64,000 bases of DNA from Methanobacterium sp. (lineage in GTDB: Archaea > Methanobacteriota > Methanobacteria > Methanobacteriales > Methanobacteriaceae), in assembly GCA_003151535.1 (NCBI GenBank), contig PLXT01000115.1, forward strand, positions 18,555 through 82,554, read 5' to 3'. Shown here piece after piece: positions 40,025 through 47,857 of the stretch. Position numbers and translations under genes: made by a program. The notes under the pieces were generated by a model. The model was not told where the DNA came from. It saw nothing but the letters and a program-made list of their open reading frames with translations, and did no database searches. Numbering within the stretch: the first letter of the stretch is position 1; each line of letters begins with the position of its first letter.

Positions 40025-40966
40025 TTAGAAGCGAATCCCCTTGATATATTCTATATGTTCCTCGGACATTGGTGCCCCAGTGAAATTGAGGGTTAAAAAA
40101 GTGGTCAACACATCCTCCTCGCTTGCAGACTCAGATAATTCACCCACGGTCAAAGCATCGTAGTTTAAAAACCTTCTTTGAGCATTTGCTGATAAATCCT
40201 CAAAAAAGTTTCCATATTCGTCAGGGAATTTATTCTGTACAAATTCTAATATAGCGTGAAACCGTTGTTTGCCATCTACACAATCGAAATTAAAGCCATG
40301 CCCTGTCTCGATGACTTCTTTTTCGATGTGCGCCCAAGCATGATATTTAAATAAGAATTTACCTATTTCAATACCATTGTATATACTGGAGATTAGAAGC
40401 TGTTTTTCATGTTTCGTCCATACCAATGGTCTTTGATAATACTTTACACCTTCTGATGTCGTAACATATGGGTTGAAATTAATTCCTCCATACGTCTTAC
40501 CAAAATGATCTCCGTCCTCTTTCTTGTCGAAATGATTATAATCTGGGGTGTTAAATAAATCACTTTTTCTACCATATCCACCACGGCTCAATATACTTTC
40601 AATTGAGTTGTTATAAAATCTAACATCAACGGTTCGTTTAAATGGATTTGCACCGCATGCGAATGTGTTTTGTTTAACAAACTCAGCCTTAACAACTTTA
40701 TCATCATATTCATAACCTTTTAAAGCAATTTCAGAAGGTATACTGTGACTGTAACTCTCAATGTCATAACATAATCCATGAACTGGGCTATCGATAATTT
40801 TTAGTATATCGCCACTAAGATAAAACACAGTATCCGTAGATGTCTGAACAAATTTACCCTTAACCTTAACCGAACCAATTTTCTTATATGGCACCCTAAC
40901 ATCTACATAATCACCAACTTTAATGGGTTTCTGTAATTGGGCTTGTATTTCTTGACTCTTGCTCAT
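40025..40966 (-). CDS. DUF262 (ParB-like) domain protein
   Basis: 313 residues. The second half carries YYQRPLVWTKHEKQLLISSI (177-196) and VDGKQRFHAILEFV (230-243), then LNFTGAPMSEEHI. These are the DUF262 elements, which in GmrS-type and related systems bind nucleotide and DNA. The first half (1-165) is a separate beta-rich region. No DUF1524 nuclease is attached. It may be a defence-related or DNA-processing protein. Confidence 0.82.
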   Translation of the reverse strand: MSKSQEIQAQLQKPIKVGDYVDVRVPYKKIGSVKVKGKFVQTSTDTVFYLSGDILKIIDSPVHGLCYDIESYSHSIPSEIALKGYEYDDKVVKAEFVKQNTFACGANPFKRTVDVRFYNNSIESILSRGGYGRKSDLFNTPDYNHFDKKEDGDHFGKTYGGINFNPYVTTSEGVKYYQRPLVWTKHEKQLLISSIYNGIEIGKFLFKYHAWAHIEKEVIETGHGFNFDCVDGKQRFHAILEFVQNKFPDEYGNFFEDLSANAQRRFLNYDALTVGELSESASEEDVLTTFLTLNFTGAPMSEEHIEYIKGIRF

Positions 40967-41120
40967 GTTTTAAGGTGTTTATTTTTGTTATCAGTTCGTT
41001 TAAGACTCTATCAAGTTCTCTCCTTTTTGGTGTTTCTGGACTATAAATCAATGCTAAGTCCTTAGAGTATTTGAAATGTTCCCAATAATTAAATTGAAGT
41101 ATTTCTAACTGGATTGTCAT
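40920..41120 (-). CDS. hypothetical protein, 66 aa
   Basis: The start is placed at MTIQLEILQFNYWEHFKYSK, immediately after a promoter-like site; the longer frame would overlap it. Helical and charged toward the C-terminus (RVLNELITKINTLKHEQ). No family recognised. Confidence 0.5.
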   Translation of the reverse strand: MTIQLEILQFNYWEHFKYSKDLALIYSPETPKRRELDRVLNELITKINTLKHEQESRNTSPITETH

Positions 41121-41126
41121 CGAGTG

Positions 41127-41158
41127 CAAATATAACAAAACTTCTTTACTATAGCAAA
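41127..41158 (-). promoter_or_regulatory. Bacteroidota-type promoter
   Basis: TTTG, 20 bases, TATATTTG on the minus strand. The minus-7 box ends 6 bases before the ATG at 41120, so the transcript from this site would be almost leaderless. Confidence 0.6.
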
Positions 41159-41167
41159 ACTTATTTA

Positions 41168-41686
41168 CTATAACTCGTTAGAGTTAAGTATTTTACCGTT
41201 ATTTAAAATTTTTTTTGCTTGAAAAACATTTCCCATTGTTAGTCCTACAAATCTATCAATCAAAAGGAAATTATTCCTTTGCCAATATAACATATCAGAA
41301 TCATCATCCAATATGACATATTCAGTGAATTGATAATAGGGACCGACCAACGCTTCATTATCTTTAACCCAAGTTAATATCTCATTGCCTCTAAGACAAT
41401 TATCACTACGTAAATTTGGTGTGATATCCAATATTTCTCCTTTGAATTTGTGAAATTCAAGTGCGTTTCTGCACTGCTCAATACCATCACTTCTCCATGT
41501 TGAAGAAATTACAATCTTTGCTTGGGTGTCCTTGCACAAGGAGTTTAGATTTTGAACGCATTCTGGATCAATTTGCGAAAATCTATGTGGTAAATTATCG
41601 AATGTTTTGTTCTTTTTTATATGGCGTTCTTTATAAAATCTTTCATGATTTAAGACACCATCGATATCCAGAAATATTATCTTCAT
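41168..41686 (-). CDS. HAD-superfamily protein (RNA-repair-associated type)
   Basis: 172 residues. FLDIDGVLNH at the N-terminus contains both catalytic Asp residues, followed by VISSTWRS and EYVILDDDSDM near the end. This matches the HAD families found with Swiss-army-knife RNA-repair proteins. A probable phosphatase acting on a nucleotide or RNA end. The same family is fused to PPK2 at 27033-28637. Confidence 0.75.
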   Translation of the reverse strand: MKIIFLDIDGVLNHERFYKERHIKKNKTFDNLPHRFSQIDPECVQNLNSLCKDTQAKIVISSTWRSDGIEQCRNALEFHKFKGEILDITPNLRSDNCLRGNEILTWVKDNEALVGPYYQFTEYVILDDDSDMLYWQRNNFLLIDRFVGLTMGNVFQAKKILNNGKILNSNEL

Positions 41687-41690
41687 GGTG

Positions 41691-42359
41691 TTATAGTTCT
41701 TTTATAGGTAGTTCTCTACCCAGCAAAGCAAAATATAAATTCTGCAGCTGATGTAAATAATGAACTATATTAATATTAACCTTAAATTGTTCATTTCCAT
41801 TATCTCTACTAAGCCACATTCCTAGTGCATCCTTATCTGTGTATTGGCCTTCTGTAGGTGCCCATAAAAATGAAATTTCATCCCCAGCTGGGTTGCTTAT
41901 CAATTCCATAGCGCCATCATCTCCAGCTTCACTACCTTCTTGGGTAAATCCGCACTTTTCTAATATGCTTACGGTTAGCACAATTGGCTCATAATGTTTG
42001 ACATCTACAGCATCAATTTCCAGACGTTCTGTATTGAAATTGTATCCAATTACATCTTTAATCCTTCTTATTGGATTTTCCGCAAATGTAGATAGCTTCA
42101 ATATATTACCAATTCTTAACTCTTGTATTGTTAACGTTGGGGTTGGGGTTGGTACGACTAATGCTACCTCGTTTTTGGTTAGTAATATTCCATCAATGGG
42201 ATGCCATTCTTTTTGATTCACAAGATGTGTGCCGCCTGAGTAATCTCCTTCAAGCTCAACTTGGGTTTCTCTTAATCCCACAATCTTCATCTCTTCACGG
42301 CCCCAATAAATATCCGAGTGATAAACAATTTGACCTAGTTTCAATTTACTAACTTTCAT
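41691..42359 (-). CDS. two-part phage protein, 222 aa
   Basis: The N-terminal 75 residues (MKVSKLKLGQIVYHSDIYWG) form one compact unit. The C-terminal part (from about LRIGNILKLSTF) has VSILEKCGFTQEG and the ending VHYLHQLQNLYFALLGRELP, a pattern I recall from Bacteroidota phages. A proline-threonine linker (VPTPTPTLT) joins the two. Function unknown. Confidence 0.6.
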   Translation of the reverse strand: MKVSKLKLGQIVYHSDIYWGREEMKIVGLRETQVELEGDYSGGTHLVNQKEWHPIDGILLTKNEVALVVPTPTPTLTIQELRIGNILKLSTFAENPIRRIKDVIGYNFNTERLEIDAVDVKHYEPIVLTVSILEKCGFTQEGSEAGDDGAMELISNPAGDEISFLWAPTEGQYTDKDALGMWLSRDNGNEQFKVNINIVHYLHQLQNLYFALLGRELPIKEL

Positions 42360-42380
42360 ATTTTATTTTAATTTATTTAT

Positions 42381-42605
42381 TTAGCTGATAGATTTTTGAA
42401 AGGTTTTCAGTTCTTCCAATGTTTCAAAGTCATGACTTCCAAACATATTTGAATGAATTGACTTGGTGGTAAACATATCTGTTTTACCATTTGTGTATTT
42501 TATCTCCAAAGCATATTGGCCCATGTATTCTGTAAAGTCATAAGGAATTATTTCTTTAATAAACATCTTATCTTGGCTTAATTTAGGCTCTACTTTATGT
42601 GTCAT
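42381..42605 (-). CDS. hypothetical protein, 74 aa
   Basis: MTHKVEPKLSQDKMFIKEI then a beta hairpin (GQYALEIKYTNGKTDMFT) and an acidic helix. It follows the third copy of the CYPVM-type gene. No family recognised. Confidence 0.55.
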   Translation of the reverse strand: MTHKVEPKLSQDKMFIKEIIPYDFTEYMGQYALEIKYTNGKTDMFTTKSIHSNMFGSHDFETLEELKTFQKSIS

Positions 42606-42607
42606 TG

Positions 42608-43168
42608 TTAATATTTTTTATCAAACCAAGCATAAAAAGCTATGTCAGCCTTATGCACACTACCTCTGACGAATGCCTCATAAGCTATGGCTTTTACTTG
42701 TTCTCTATTCCAACTATCCTTTACAGGAAGGATTATAACTTGACCTGTATAAGCGTTTCCTAGAACTAAACTAATGTTACCATCATTATGTAGTTCAATA
42801 TATACATCCTTAATCTCCCCTTGCTTTCCTATCCATTCGTCCTCTAGCCATGTGGTAGGTATGAGAGGTAGACCAAGTGAAGGATCTGTAGTGGCTTCTA
42901 GTCTCTTCATTTTATTACTAACAAACCCCCACAAATTTTCATCGTGTGATGGTTTAGCTAACGATTTACTATCAAACATTGCCCAATCATTATAACCAAT
43001 TTTTCTATCAGAAACTAAATATAGGTGTTGGTTCCCTTCTGTTTCTATTTCATTATCGGTATTCAAATTTAACTTCTTATCGAAATAAGGGTTATTCTCT
43101 TCCTTAAAGAAGGGGGGGCGATCATTAGTAGGAAGCATTACAGGATAGCAAAGTAATTTGTTTTCCAT
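42608..43168 (-). CDS. CYPVM-type phage protein, third copy
   Basis: 186 residues. It opens MENKLLCYPVMLPTNDRPPF, then LYLVSDRKIGYND, EATTDPSLGLPLIP, KDVYIE, VIILPVKDSWNR and the end FYAWFDKKY. An intact paralog of the 4664-5270 and 5752-6321 genes, about 36 kb away. Function unknown. Confidence 0.72.
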   Translation of the reverse strand: MENKLLCYPVMLPTNDRPPFFKEENNPYFDKKLNLNTDNEIETEGNQHLYLVSDRKIGYNDWAMFDSKSLAKPSHDENLWGFVSNKMKRLEATTDPSLGLPLIPTTWLEDEWIGKQGEIKDVYIELHNDGNISLVLGNAYTGQVIILPVKDSWNREQVKAIAYEAFVRGSVHKADIAFYAWFDKKY

Positions 43169-43169
43169 A

Positions 43170-43358
43170 TTATGTCACTTTATGTATTGTACAAACGTAT
43201 GGCTGTAAGCATTTGTTGATATACTCTTCTGCCGACGACATTGAGTTAAAAGTAATTAGAGTACTCCACCAACTAAAAATAATAAGATTGAGATCTACTT
43301 GTACATGATAAAAATGGTAAAACCCATTTTTCTCTTCTAAAACTCTATACTGTGCCAT
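43170..43358 (-). CDS. hypothetical protein, 62 aa
   Basis: MAQYRVLEEKNGFYHFYHVQ is followed by a hydrophobic stretch (LIIFSWWSTLITF) that may be a membrane segment or a buried strand. Tight spacing within the run of genes. No family recognised. Confidence 0.5.
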   Translation of the reverse strand: MAQYRVLEEKNGFYHFYHVQVDLNLIIFSWWSTLITFNSMSSAEEYINKCLQPYVCTIHKVT

Positions 43359-43367
43359 AATTACAAA

Positions 43368-43691
43368 TTATAATTGAGCTAAAATTGTTTCTTCCACTAT
43401 TTTATAGTTTCCTTCTACCATACCATTGGCAGTATCATAATAATTTATAAAATTAAGAAGTATTCTTACCAACAATACGTCATCATACTCCAGTTTTTTT
43501 ATTTTTTTATCAAATGAAATATTATCACCAGTATCAGTGATGGTAAAAAATAATGTTCCTTTCGTTTCTTCACGCCAACAATCATTATTGGATGCGAATA
43601 TATCAAATCTTATTACCGTATCTTTAGTTACAATAATATTATATTCATGATCCCCTTCCGATGTTAATACTCTAAATGTTTCAGTTTCCAT
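43368..43691 (-). CDS. hypothetical protein, 107 aa
   Basis: METETFRVLTSEGDHEYNII is strand-rich, then KKLEYDDVLLVRILLNFINY is helical. No membrane segment. Its start overlaps the stop of the 43691-43900 membrane gene. Confidence 0.55.
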   Translation of the reverse strand: METETFRVLTSEGDHEYNIIVTKDTVIRFDIFASNNDCWREETKGTLFFTITDTGDNISFDKKIKKLEYDDVLLVRILLNFINYYDTANGMVEGNYKIVEETILAQL

Positions 43692-43900
43692 TATATTTTT
43701 TTTAAAAATACAAACCTATATACTTCATAGCCCAATAATAAGAAGAAAAATATGTTCTCAACACCCAACAAAATTCGCATTGATCGTGGCCATTGAAATA
43801 CATTTTCTATAGGGATTAAGAGAGGTATTGATAACAACAATAAGTAAAAAAATTGTCGCGTTCTTGTCATTCTATTCCAAGGAGCCATTAATTTTTTCAT
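43691..43900 (-). CDS. membrane protein with two helices, 69 aa
   Basis: MKKLMAPWNRMTRTRQFFYL then LLLSIPLLIPIENVF, and after a charged turn IFFFLLLGYEVYRFVFL. It overlaps the downstream start by one base. Function unknown. Confidence 0.55.
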   Translation of the reverse strand: MKKLMAPWNRMTRTRQFFYLLLLSIPLLIPIENVFQWPRSMRILLGVENIFFFLLLGYEVYRFVFLKKI

Positions 43901-43901
43901 A

Positions 43902-44702
43902 TTATTTATTTTCTGGTATTCTATTATCTAAAAATGTTTTTTCTTGTGTGAAAATAGGGCACTCAACACTGACCCACTTATTTCTAACTGTATCAGTTAA
44001 TGCTATTTCTTGATTTGGTATATCTCTTACATCCTGTCCATTCACAAAGGTGATCCTTTCGATAAACCCACCTCTTTTCTTCCTAGCTGGATAATCATTC
44101 CAATTAATGCCTTTCTGAAAAATTAATTCTTGTTTTGCCTCAGAATTAACTCCATGTAATTCTTTGTGAGGATATAAGGATTGGGCAACGCTGGAAATAC
44201 TATTCCTAGTACAATCTTGCTGCCGCCAAATAAAATAGTTACTAACCTCAACCCTTTGAGGGATAATAAAAATACGAGCATCGAACATGGCTAGTTTTGG
44301 CTTTTGGACATATCTATTATCGAAAGCGTCTCGTGTTAAAAACCTTTGGCTTCTTAGTTCATTAAAAATGGCTGTTGCCGTGGATGCAGCTACGCTAACC
44401 ATTTTTTGTACGTTGTTATCAAACCATGCTTGGGTTCCAATAGCATCGAAATCAGTTAACAATATACTGATTTCATCTGATTGAACATATGCAAATTTAG
44501 CACCGCTTAAATTCTTACATAAATACTTAGCAGTTTCATCCATGTCTTGAATAAGATCATTATCAAAAGGTCTATCCAAGCCTTTAGTCCACGTATGAAA
44601 GGATTTTCCGTCAATTCTCAGGATTGCATATGTCCTTCTAGGTAATTTAATCCTATAAGCTGTTTCATATTCCTTAATTCTATCACCTAATGAATCTTTC
44701 AT
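43902..44702 (-). CDS. Thg1-like tRNA 3'-5' polymerase
   Basis: 266 residues. The N-terminal RTYAILRIDGKSFHTWTKG contains the first metal Asp and the G-K-S-F-H motif. FAYVQSDEISILL holds the Asp-Glu pair, and a basic C-terminus follows. This is the Thg1/TLP family, which adds nucleotides in the 3'-5' direction to the 5' end of tRNA. Bacterial and phage members (TLPs) repair 5'-truncated tRNAs. In this phage it could repair tRNAs cut by host anticodon or tRNA nucleases. Confidence 0.85.
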   Translation of the reverse strand: MKDSLGDRIKEYETAYRIKLPRRTYAILRIDGKSFHTWTKGLDRPFDNDLIQDMDETAKYLCKNLSGAKFAYVQSDEISILLTDFDAIGTQAWFDNNVQKMVSVAASTATAIFNELRSQRFLTRDAFDNRYVQKPKLAMFDARIFIIPQRVEVSNYFIWRQQDCTRNSISSVAQSLYPHKELHGVNSEAKQELIFQKGINWNDYPARKKRGGFIERITFVNGQDVRDIPNQEIALTDTVRNKWVSVECPIFTQEKTFLDNRIPENK

Positions 44703-45061
44703 AAATCAATTTTAACTTCAATATCTTGGTAGTATGATTTCTTAGTAACTATAAACCCTAACCGATCCCCATAATGAAACCCTGACATAATACGCATACA
44801 TATGGCTTCAACTTCCTCTTCCTCTTCAGGGTCCAACTCTTCATCATCTTCCTCTTCGTCAGGTTCCCAATCTTCATTTTTACATTCGAGTATAGTCCAA
44901 ACTCTATTCTCTTTTTGGGCTAATTCAAAGCAATACAATAATTCATCATCAAAAATTTCGTACAATATGCCATCCCAACTAGCAGTATCGTCTAGATGAT
45001 TTTTCTGAGGTTTATATTTTTCATAAAACTCATCCTTTGTTATTAGTAAAGTAGTTTCCAT
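44699..45061 (-). CDS. acidic hypothetical protein, 120 aa
   Basis: METTLLITKDEFYEKYKPQK is followed by a very acidic run (EPDEEEDDEELDPEEEEEVE) at about 68-87. The end contains DRLGFIVTKKSYYQDIEV. It overlaps the Thg1-like gene by four bases. It may mimic DNA or RNA (inference). Confidence 0.55.
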   Translation of the reverse strand: METTLLITKDEFYEKYKPQKNHLDDTASWDGILYEIFDDELLYCFELAQKENRVWTILECKNEDWEPDEEEDDEELDPEEEEEVEAICMRIMSGFHYGDRLGFIVTKKSYYQDIEVKIDL

Positions 45062-45579
45062 TATTTTAATGTTGTATCCTTCTTCAAGTAGTCAATCAAT
45101 TCCTCTTTACTCAAATCTTTAGCCTTGTCCAAAAAATTTTCCTTATTAGTTTTGGGGGCAATACCTATGACTTCTCTATCAGAATTACTTAAATCACTAA
45201 CATATTTTTCAAGACGTAAGTGCAAAAATTTTGTAATATCAGAAGGAATTTGTTTGCTAGATGAATCACTCGTTATGAAATTACCTACACTGCCACCAGC
45301 AATTATAAGCATTGTATCTGTTTTTGAGGGTGTAAGAATATACATTGCCCAAAATAAAATCATAAATGGATAGGCCCACCACATCCATTTTTTAGATCTT
45401 TCGCCAAGACCATCTTTTGGGCATTCCATACATTCGTCACGACCTACTATAAAACAAATAGTCGCAAGTACAGAAATTACAGTGAAAATAGTAATAAAAG
45501 TAATAAAGAAATCTCTTGCGTTATCAGCTATGCTTAACCAATAAAAAATACTGTACCAGTTTACATTAATAAGTTTCAT
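45061..45579 (-). CDS. membrane protein, 172 aa (paralog pair)
   Basis: Two helices (about 24-45, FFITFITIFTVISVLATICF, and 70-84, YPFMILFWAMYIL) lie before PSKTDTMLIIAGGSVGNFIT, which is shared with the 46401-46798 gene (PSKQEAMVIMAGGKTLNFL). The C-terminus is a charged helical domain with KAKDLSKEELIDYLKKD. Function unknown. Confidence 0.6.
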   Translation of the reverse strand: MKLINVNWYSIFYWLSIADNARDFFITFITIFTVISVLATICFIVGRDECMECPKDGLGERSKKWMWWAYPFMILFWAMYILTPSKTDTMLIIAGGSVGNFITSDSSSKQIPSDITKFLHLRLEKYVSDLSNSDREVIGIAPKTNKENFLDKAKDLSKEELIDYLKKDTTLK

Positions 45580-45599
45580 TTTTTTATTTTATATTAATA

Positions 45600-45992
45600 C
45601 TAAGCTTTTCTAAATCGTTGAATCGATGGATATGGGCGGTAGCCTTTAATTTCCTTTGTAAATTTTTTATGCGCAGTCACTATAACATTGCTAGAAAAAC
45701 TTTTTATTACTTTTGTAGTGGTTTGATTATTGATCTTTTCACGACAAATAGATAGATATCTTCTTGCAATGTCAGCCATAATTTTTTTATCATTCATTTT
45801 ACTTACTTGTCCTAATATTTTGGAATAATGATCAATCACCCTTAAACAACAAAAATAATTGAGACCTCTTTCTAATTCTTTTTCTAACTCTCTCATTAAT
45901 TCTTGCGCAGCTTTTTCAGACCCCACAGTGTTCAAGTATGTTTGATACGCTAATGGGAACTCCTTACTTGGTATACAGCGAGTTTTTATTGA
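45600..45992 (-). CDS. hypothetical protein, 130 aa
   Basis: The start is placed at MSIKTRCIPSKEFPLAYQTY. The longer frame would overlap the upstream gene by 110 bases. Mainly helical, basic end (FTKEIKGYRPYPSIQRFRK). No family recognised. Confidence 0.55.
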   Translation of the reverse strand, partial: SIKTRCIPSKEFPLAYQTYLNTVGSEKAAQELMRELEKELERGLNYFCCLRVIDHYSKILGQVSKMNDKKIMADIARRYLSICREKINNQTTTKVIKSFSSNVIVTAHKKFTKEIKGYRPYPSIQRFRKA

Positions 45993-46005
45993 CATATGAA
46001 GACGA

Positions 46006-46350
46006 TTAAATAAACTGTAAGAATTTGGAGGGTAAGAAATGCTCACCAGTGGATGATTCGATATTTCTTTCTGAAACGCCTTGGCTTTTGAGTTCTTTAT
46101 GATATTCAGTTTCAAAGCCGTTGATTAATCTCTTAGCGACAGCTTTACTGCTTTCGTTACGTAGATCAGTCTTATAATTATCACTGGCCATGAATTCGAT
46201 TAACTCCATAATAAGCCTAAATGATGACTGTTGGAGAGTTCGATGCTGACGAGAAAATCCTTCAATAAATTCTTTACTCTTGTCCCTATTTGAGGTGTTT
46301 ACAAAATTCCCCAATATTTCAGCTAACTCAATGCCAGTAGTGTTTTCCAT
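46006..46350 (-). CDS. hypothetical helical protein, 114 aa
   Basis: MENTTGIELAEILGNFVNTS opens a helical protein with RQHRTLQQSSFRLIMELIEF. It has a clear promoter 18 bases upstream of its ATG. No family recognised. Confidence 0.55.
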   Translation of the reverse strand: MENTTGIELAEILGNFVNTSNRDKSKEFIEGFSRQHRTLQQSSFRLIMELIEFMASDNYKTDLRNESSKAVAKRLINGFETEYHKELKSQGVSERNIESSTGEHFLPSKFLQFI

Positions 46351-46367
46351 GTATTTTGTTTAGGTTG

Positions 46368-46398
46368 CAAATATACAAACTTGTTCGGAAAAATCAAA
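46368..46398 (-). promoter_or_regulatory. Bacteroidota-type promoter
   Basis: TTTG, 19 bases, TATATTTG on the minus strand, 17 bases before the ATG at 46350. Confidence 0.7.
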
Positions 46399-46400
46399 CT

Positions 46401-46798
46401 TTATTTATCCTCCTTCTTCTTCATATCTTCCAAGACCTTATCCATGTAATCAGATACAAGCTTTGTTGCTTGATAAGGTATTTTGGATATTGAAGAATCC
46501 GATTGTAGAAAATTCAATGTCTTTCCACCAGCCATTATTACCATTGCTTCCTGTTTGGATGGAATCAAACAAGTAACTATAACCGATATACAGAAAAGGC
46601 TTATTACGGCAATTCTAGGTATAGTTGAGCTTAATATAGTGATTTTACCCCTAGGATAATCATCTTCAAGGATTTTGATAATGAACCAATTTATAATATG
46701 GCATACGATTAATATTCCAGAATAACGTCTACAGCAAAGAACATTGCTTGGATATAATCCAATCTTGTGAACCAATACAATTTTAAATAATTACTCAT
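46401..46798 (-). pseudogene. membrane protein, frameshifted paralog
   Basis: The N-terminus from 46798 reads MSNYLKLYWFTRLDYIQAMF and stops early at VILEY. A second frame picks up LIVCHIINWFIIKILEDDY and later PSKQEAMVIMAGGKTLNFLQ, which matches the 45061-45579 paralog. One indel near 46715 would explain the break. It may be real decay or a sequence error. Confidence 0.6.
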
Positions 46799-46812
46799 AA
46801 AAAGATTTAAAA

Positions 46813-46843
46813 CAAACATACAAAATATTATTTAAAATTCCAA
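46813..46843 (-). promoter_or_regulatory. Bacteroidota-type promoter
   Basis: TTG, 20 bases, TATGTTTG on the minus strand, 14 bases before the ATG at 46798. It faces away from the plus-strand gene at 46905. Confidence 0.65.
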
Positions 46844-46904
46844 CTATTCTATGTCGGTTCTAGAACTTAGTAAATAGTTGACATATTTATATATAAAGGA
46901 ATAA

Positions 46905-47819
46905 ATGGAAAAAACGTATTATACTCTTTATCAAATAACGAATAAATTAAATGGTATGATTTATATTGGGTCTCACAAAACAACTAATATTAATGACGGA
47001 TACTATGGATCTGGAAAGAATATAAAAAAGATGATAAAAGAATTAGGAAAAGATAGTTTTGAGAAGAAAATTTTGACATATTACGATACTAATGAGGAAA
47101 TGTTAATTGCCGAAAAAATAATGGTTAATAGGGAATTTATAGAAAGGAACGACACGTATAATCTTATTATAGGAGGTGGTTGTAATAGTGCTGATACTGT
47201 TTTAGTTAAAAATGATCAAGGTAAACATTTTAGAGTTCATAAAAATGACCCAGATTATTTATCTGGTAAATTAATAACCCCAAATAAAGGAAAAATGATG
47301 TTTAAAGATTCAAACGGTAAATATTATAGGCTAGATAAGAATGATCCGATTATCATATCTGAAAACCTAATTCCAGCTGGTAAAGGTAAAACATTAGTTT
47401 TTAATGAAACTAATAATAAAATTTGGGTCTCTGTAGACAATCCAAAATTCATTGATGGAACATATAAACACATCACAAAGGGAATTGCTAGAAAAAAAGA
47501 ATCTAATATAAGATTAAGTGAAACAAGAAAGAAGAATAATCTTGCCAAAGGAGTGAACAATCCTAACTATGAAAAAACATTCATTTATAATAAAAATTCT
47601 AACGAAATAAAAACTATAAAAAAAGAAACATTAAATTATTGGTTAAATATAGGGTGGGTGATTGGAAGACCTATTGAAAAACGTAACAACCAGAACGGAA
47701 CTAGATGGTTGACAAATGAAAAACTAAAATTAAATAAACAAATAAAATTTGACGAAATAAGCACTTTTTTAAATATAGGGTGGGAAATAGGAAGGGTTTT
47801 CTATAAAAAAGCCTCTTAG
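46905..47819 (+). CDS. GIY-YIG homing-type endonuclease
   Basis: 304 residues and the only plus-strand gene. YTLYQITNKLNGMIYIGSHK forms the GIY-YIG catalytic core, with Arg and Glu following (VNREFIER). The C-terminal part repeats short units (NDPDYLSGKL, NDPIIISENL) that are probably DNA-binding modules. Orientation, isolation and its own terminator suggest a free-standing homing endonuclease that inserted here. A TTGACA-like element lies at about 46876. Confidence 0.82.
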   Translation: MEKTYYTLYQITNKLNGMIYIGSHKTTNINDGYYGSGKNIKKMIKELGKDSFEKKILTYYDTNEEMLIAEKIMVNREFIERNDTYNLIIGGGCNSADTVLVKNDQGKHFRVHKNDPDYLSGKLITPNKGKMMFKDSNGKYYRLDKNDPIIISENLIPAGKGKTLVFNETNNKIWVSVDNPKFIDGTYKHITKGIARKKESNIRLSETRKKNNLAKGVNNPNYEKTFIYNKNSNEIKTIKKETLNYWLNIGWVIGRPIEKRNNQNGTRWLTNEKLKLNKQIKFDEISTFLNIGWEIGRVFYKKAS

Positions 47820-47836
47820 AATTAATTCTAAGAGGC
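47811..47836 (+). terminator. bidirectional terminator
   Basis: A 26-base perfect palindrome, GCCTCTTAGAATT followed by its reverse complement, is flanked by A6 before and T7 after. It overlaps the end of the GIY-YIG gene and sits between two convergent genes, so it can stop both transcripts. Confidence 0.88.
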
Positions 47837-47857
47837 TTTTTTTATAATGAGAATAAA

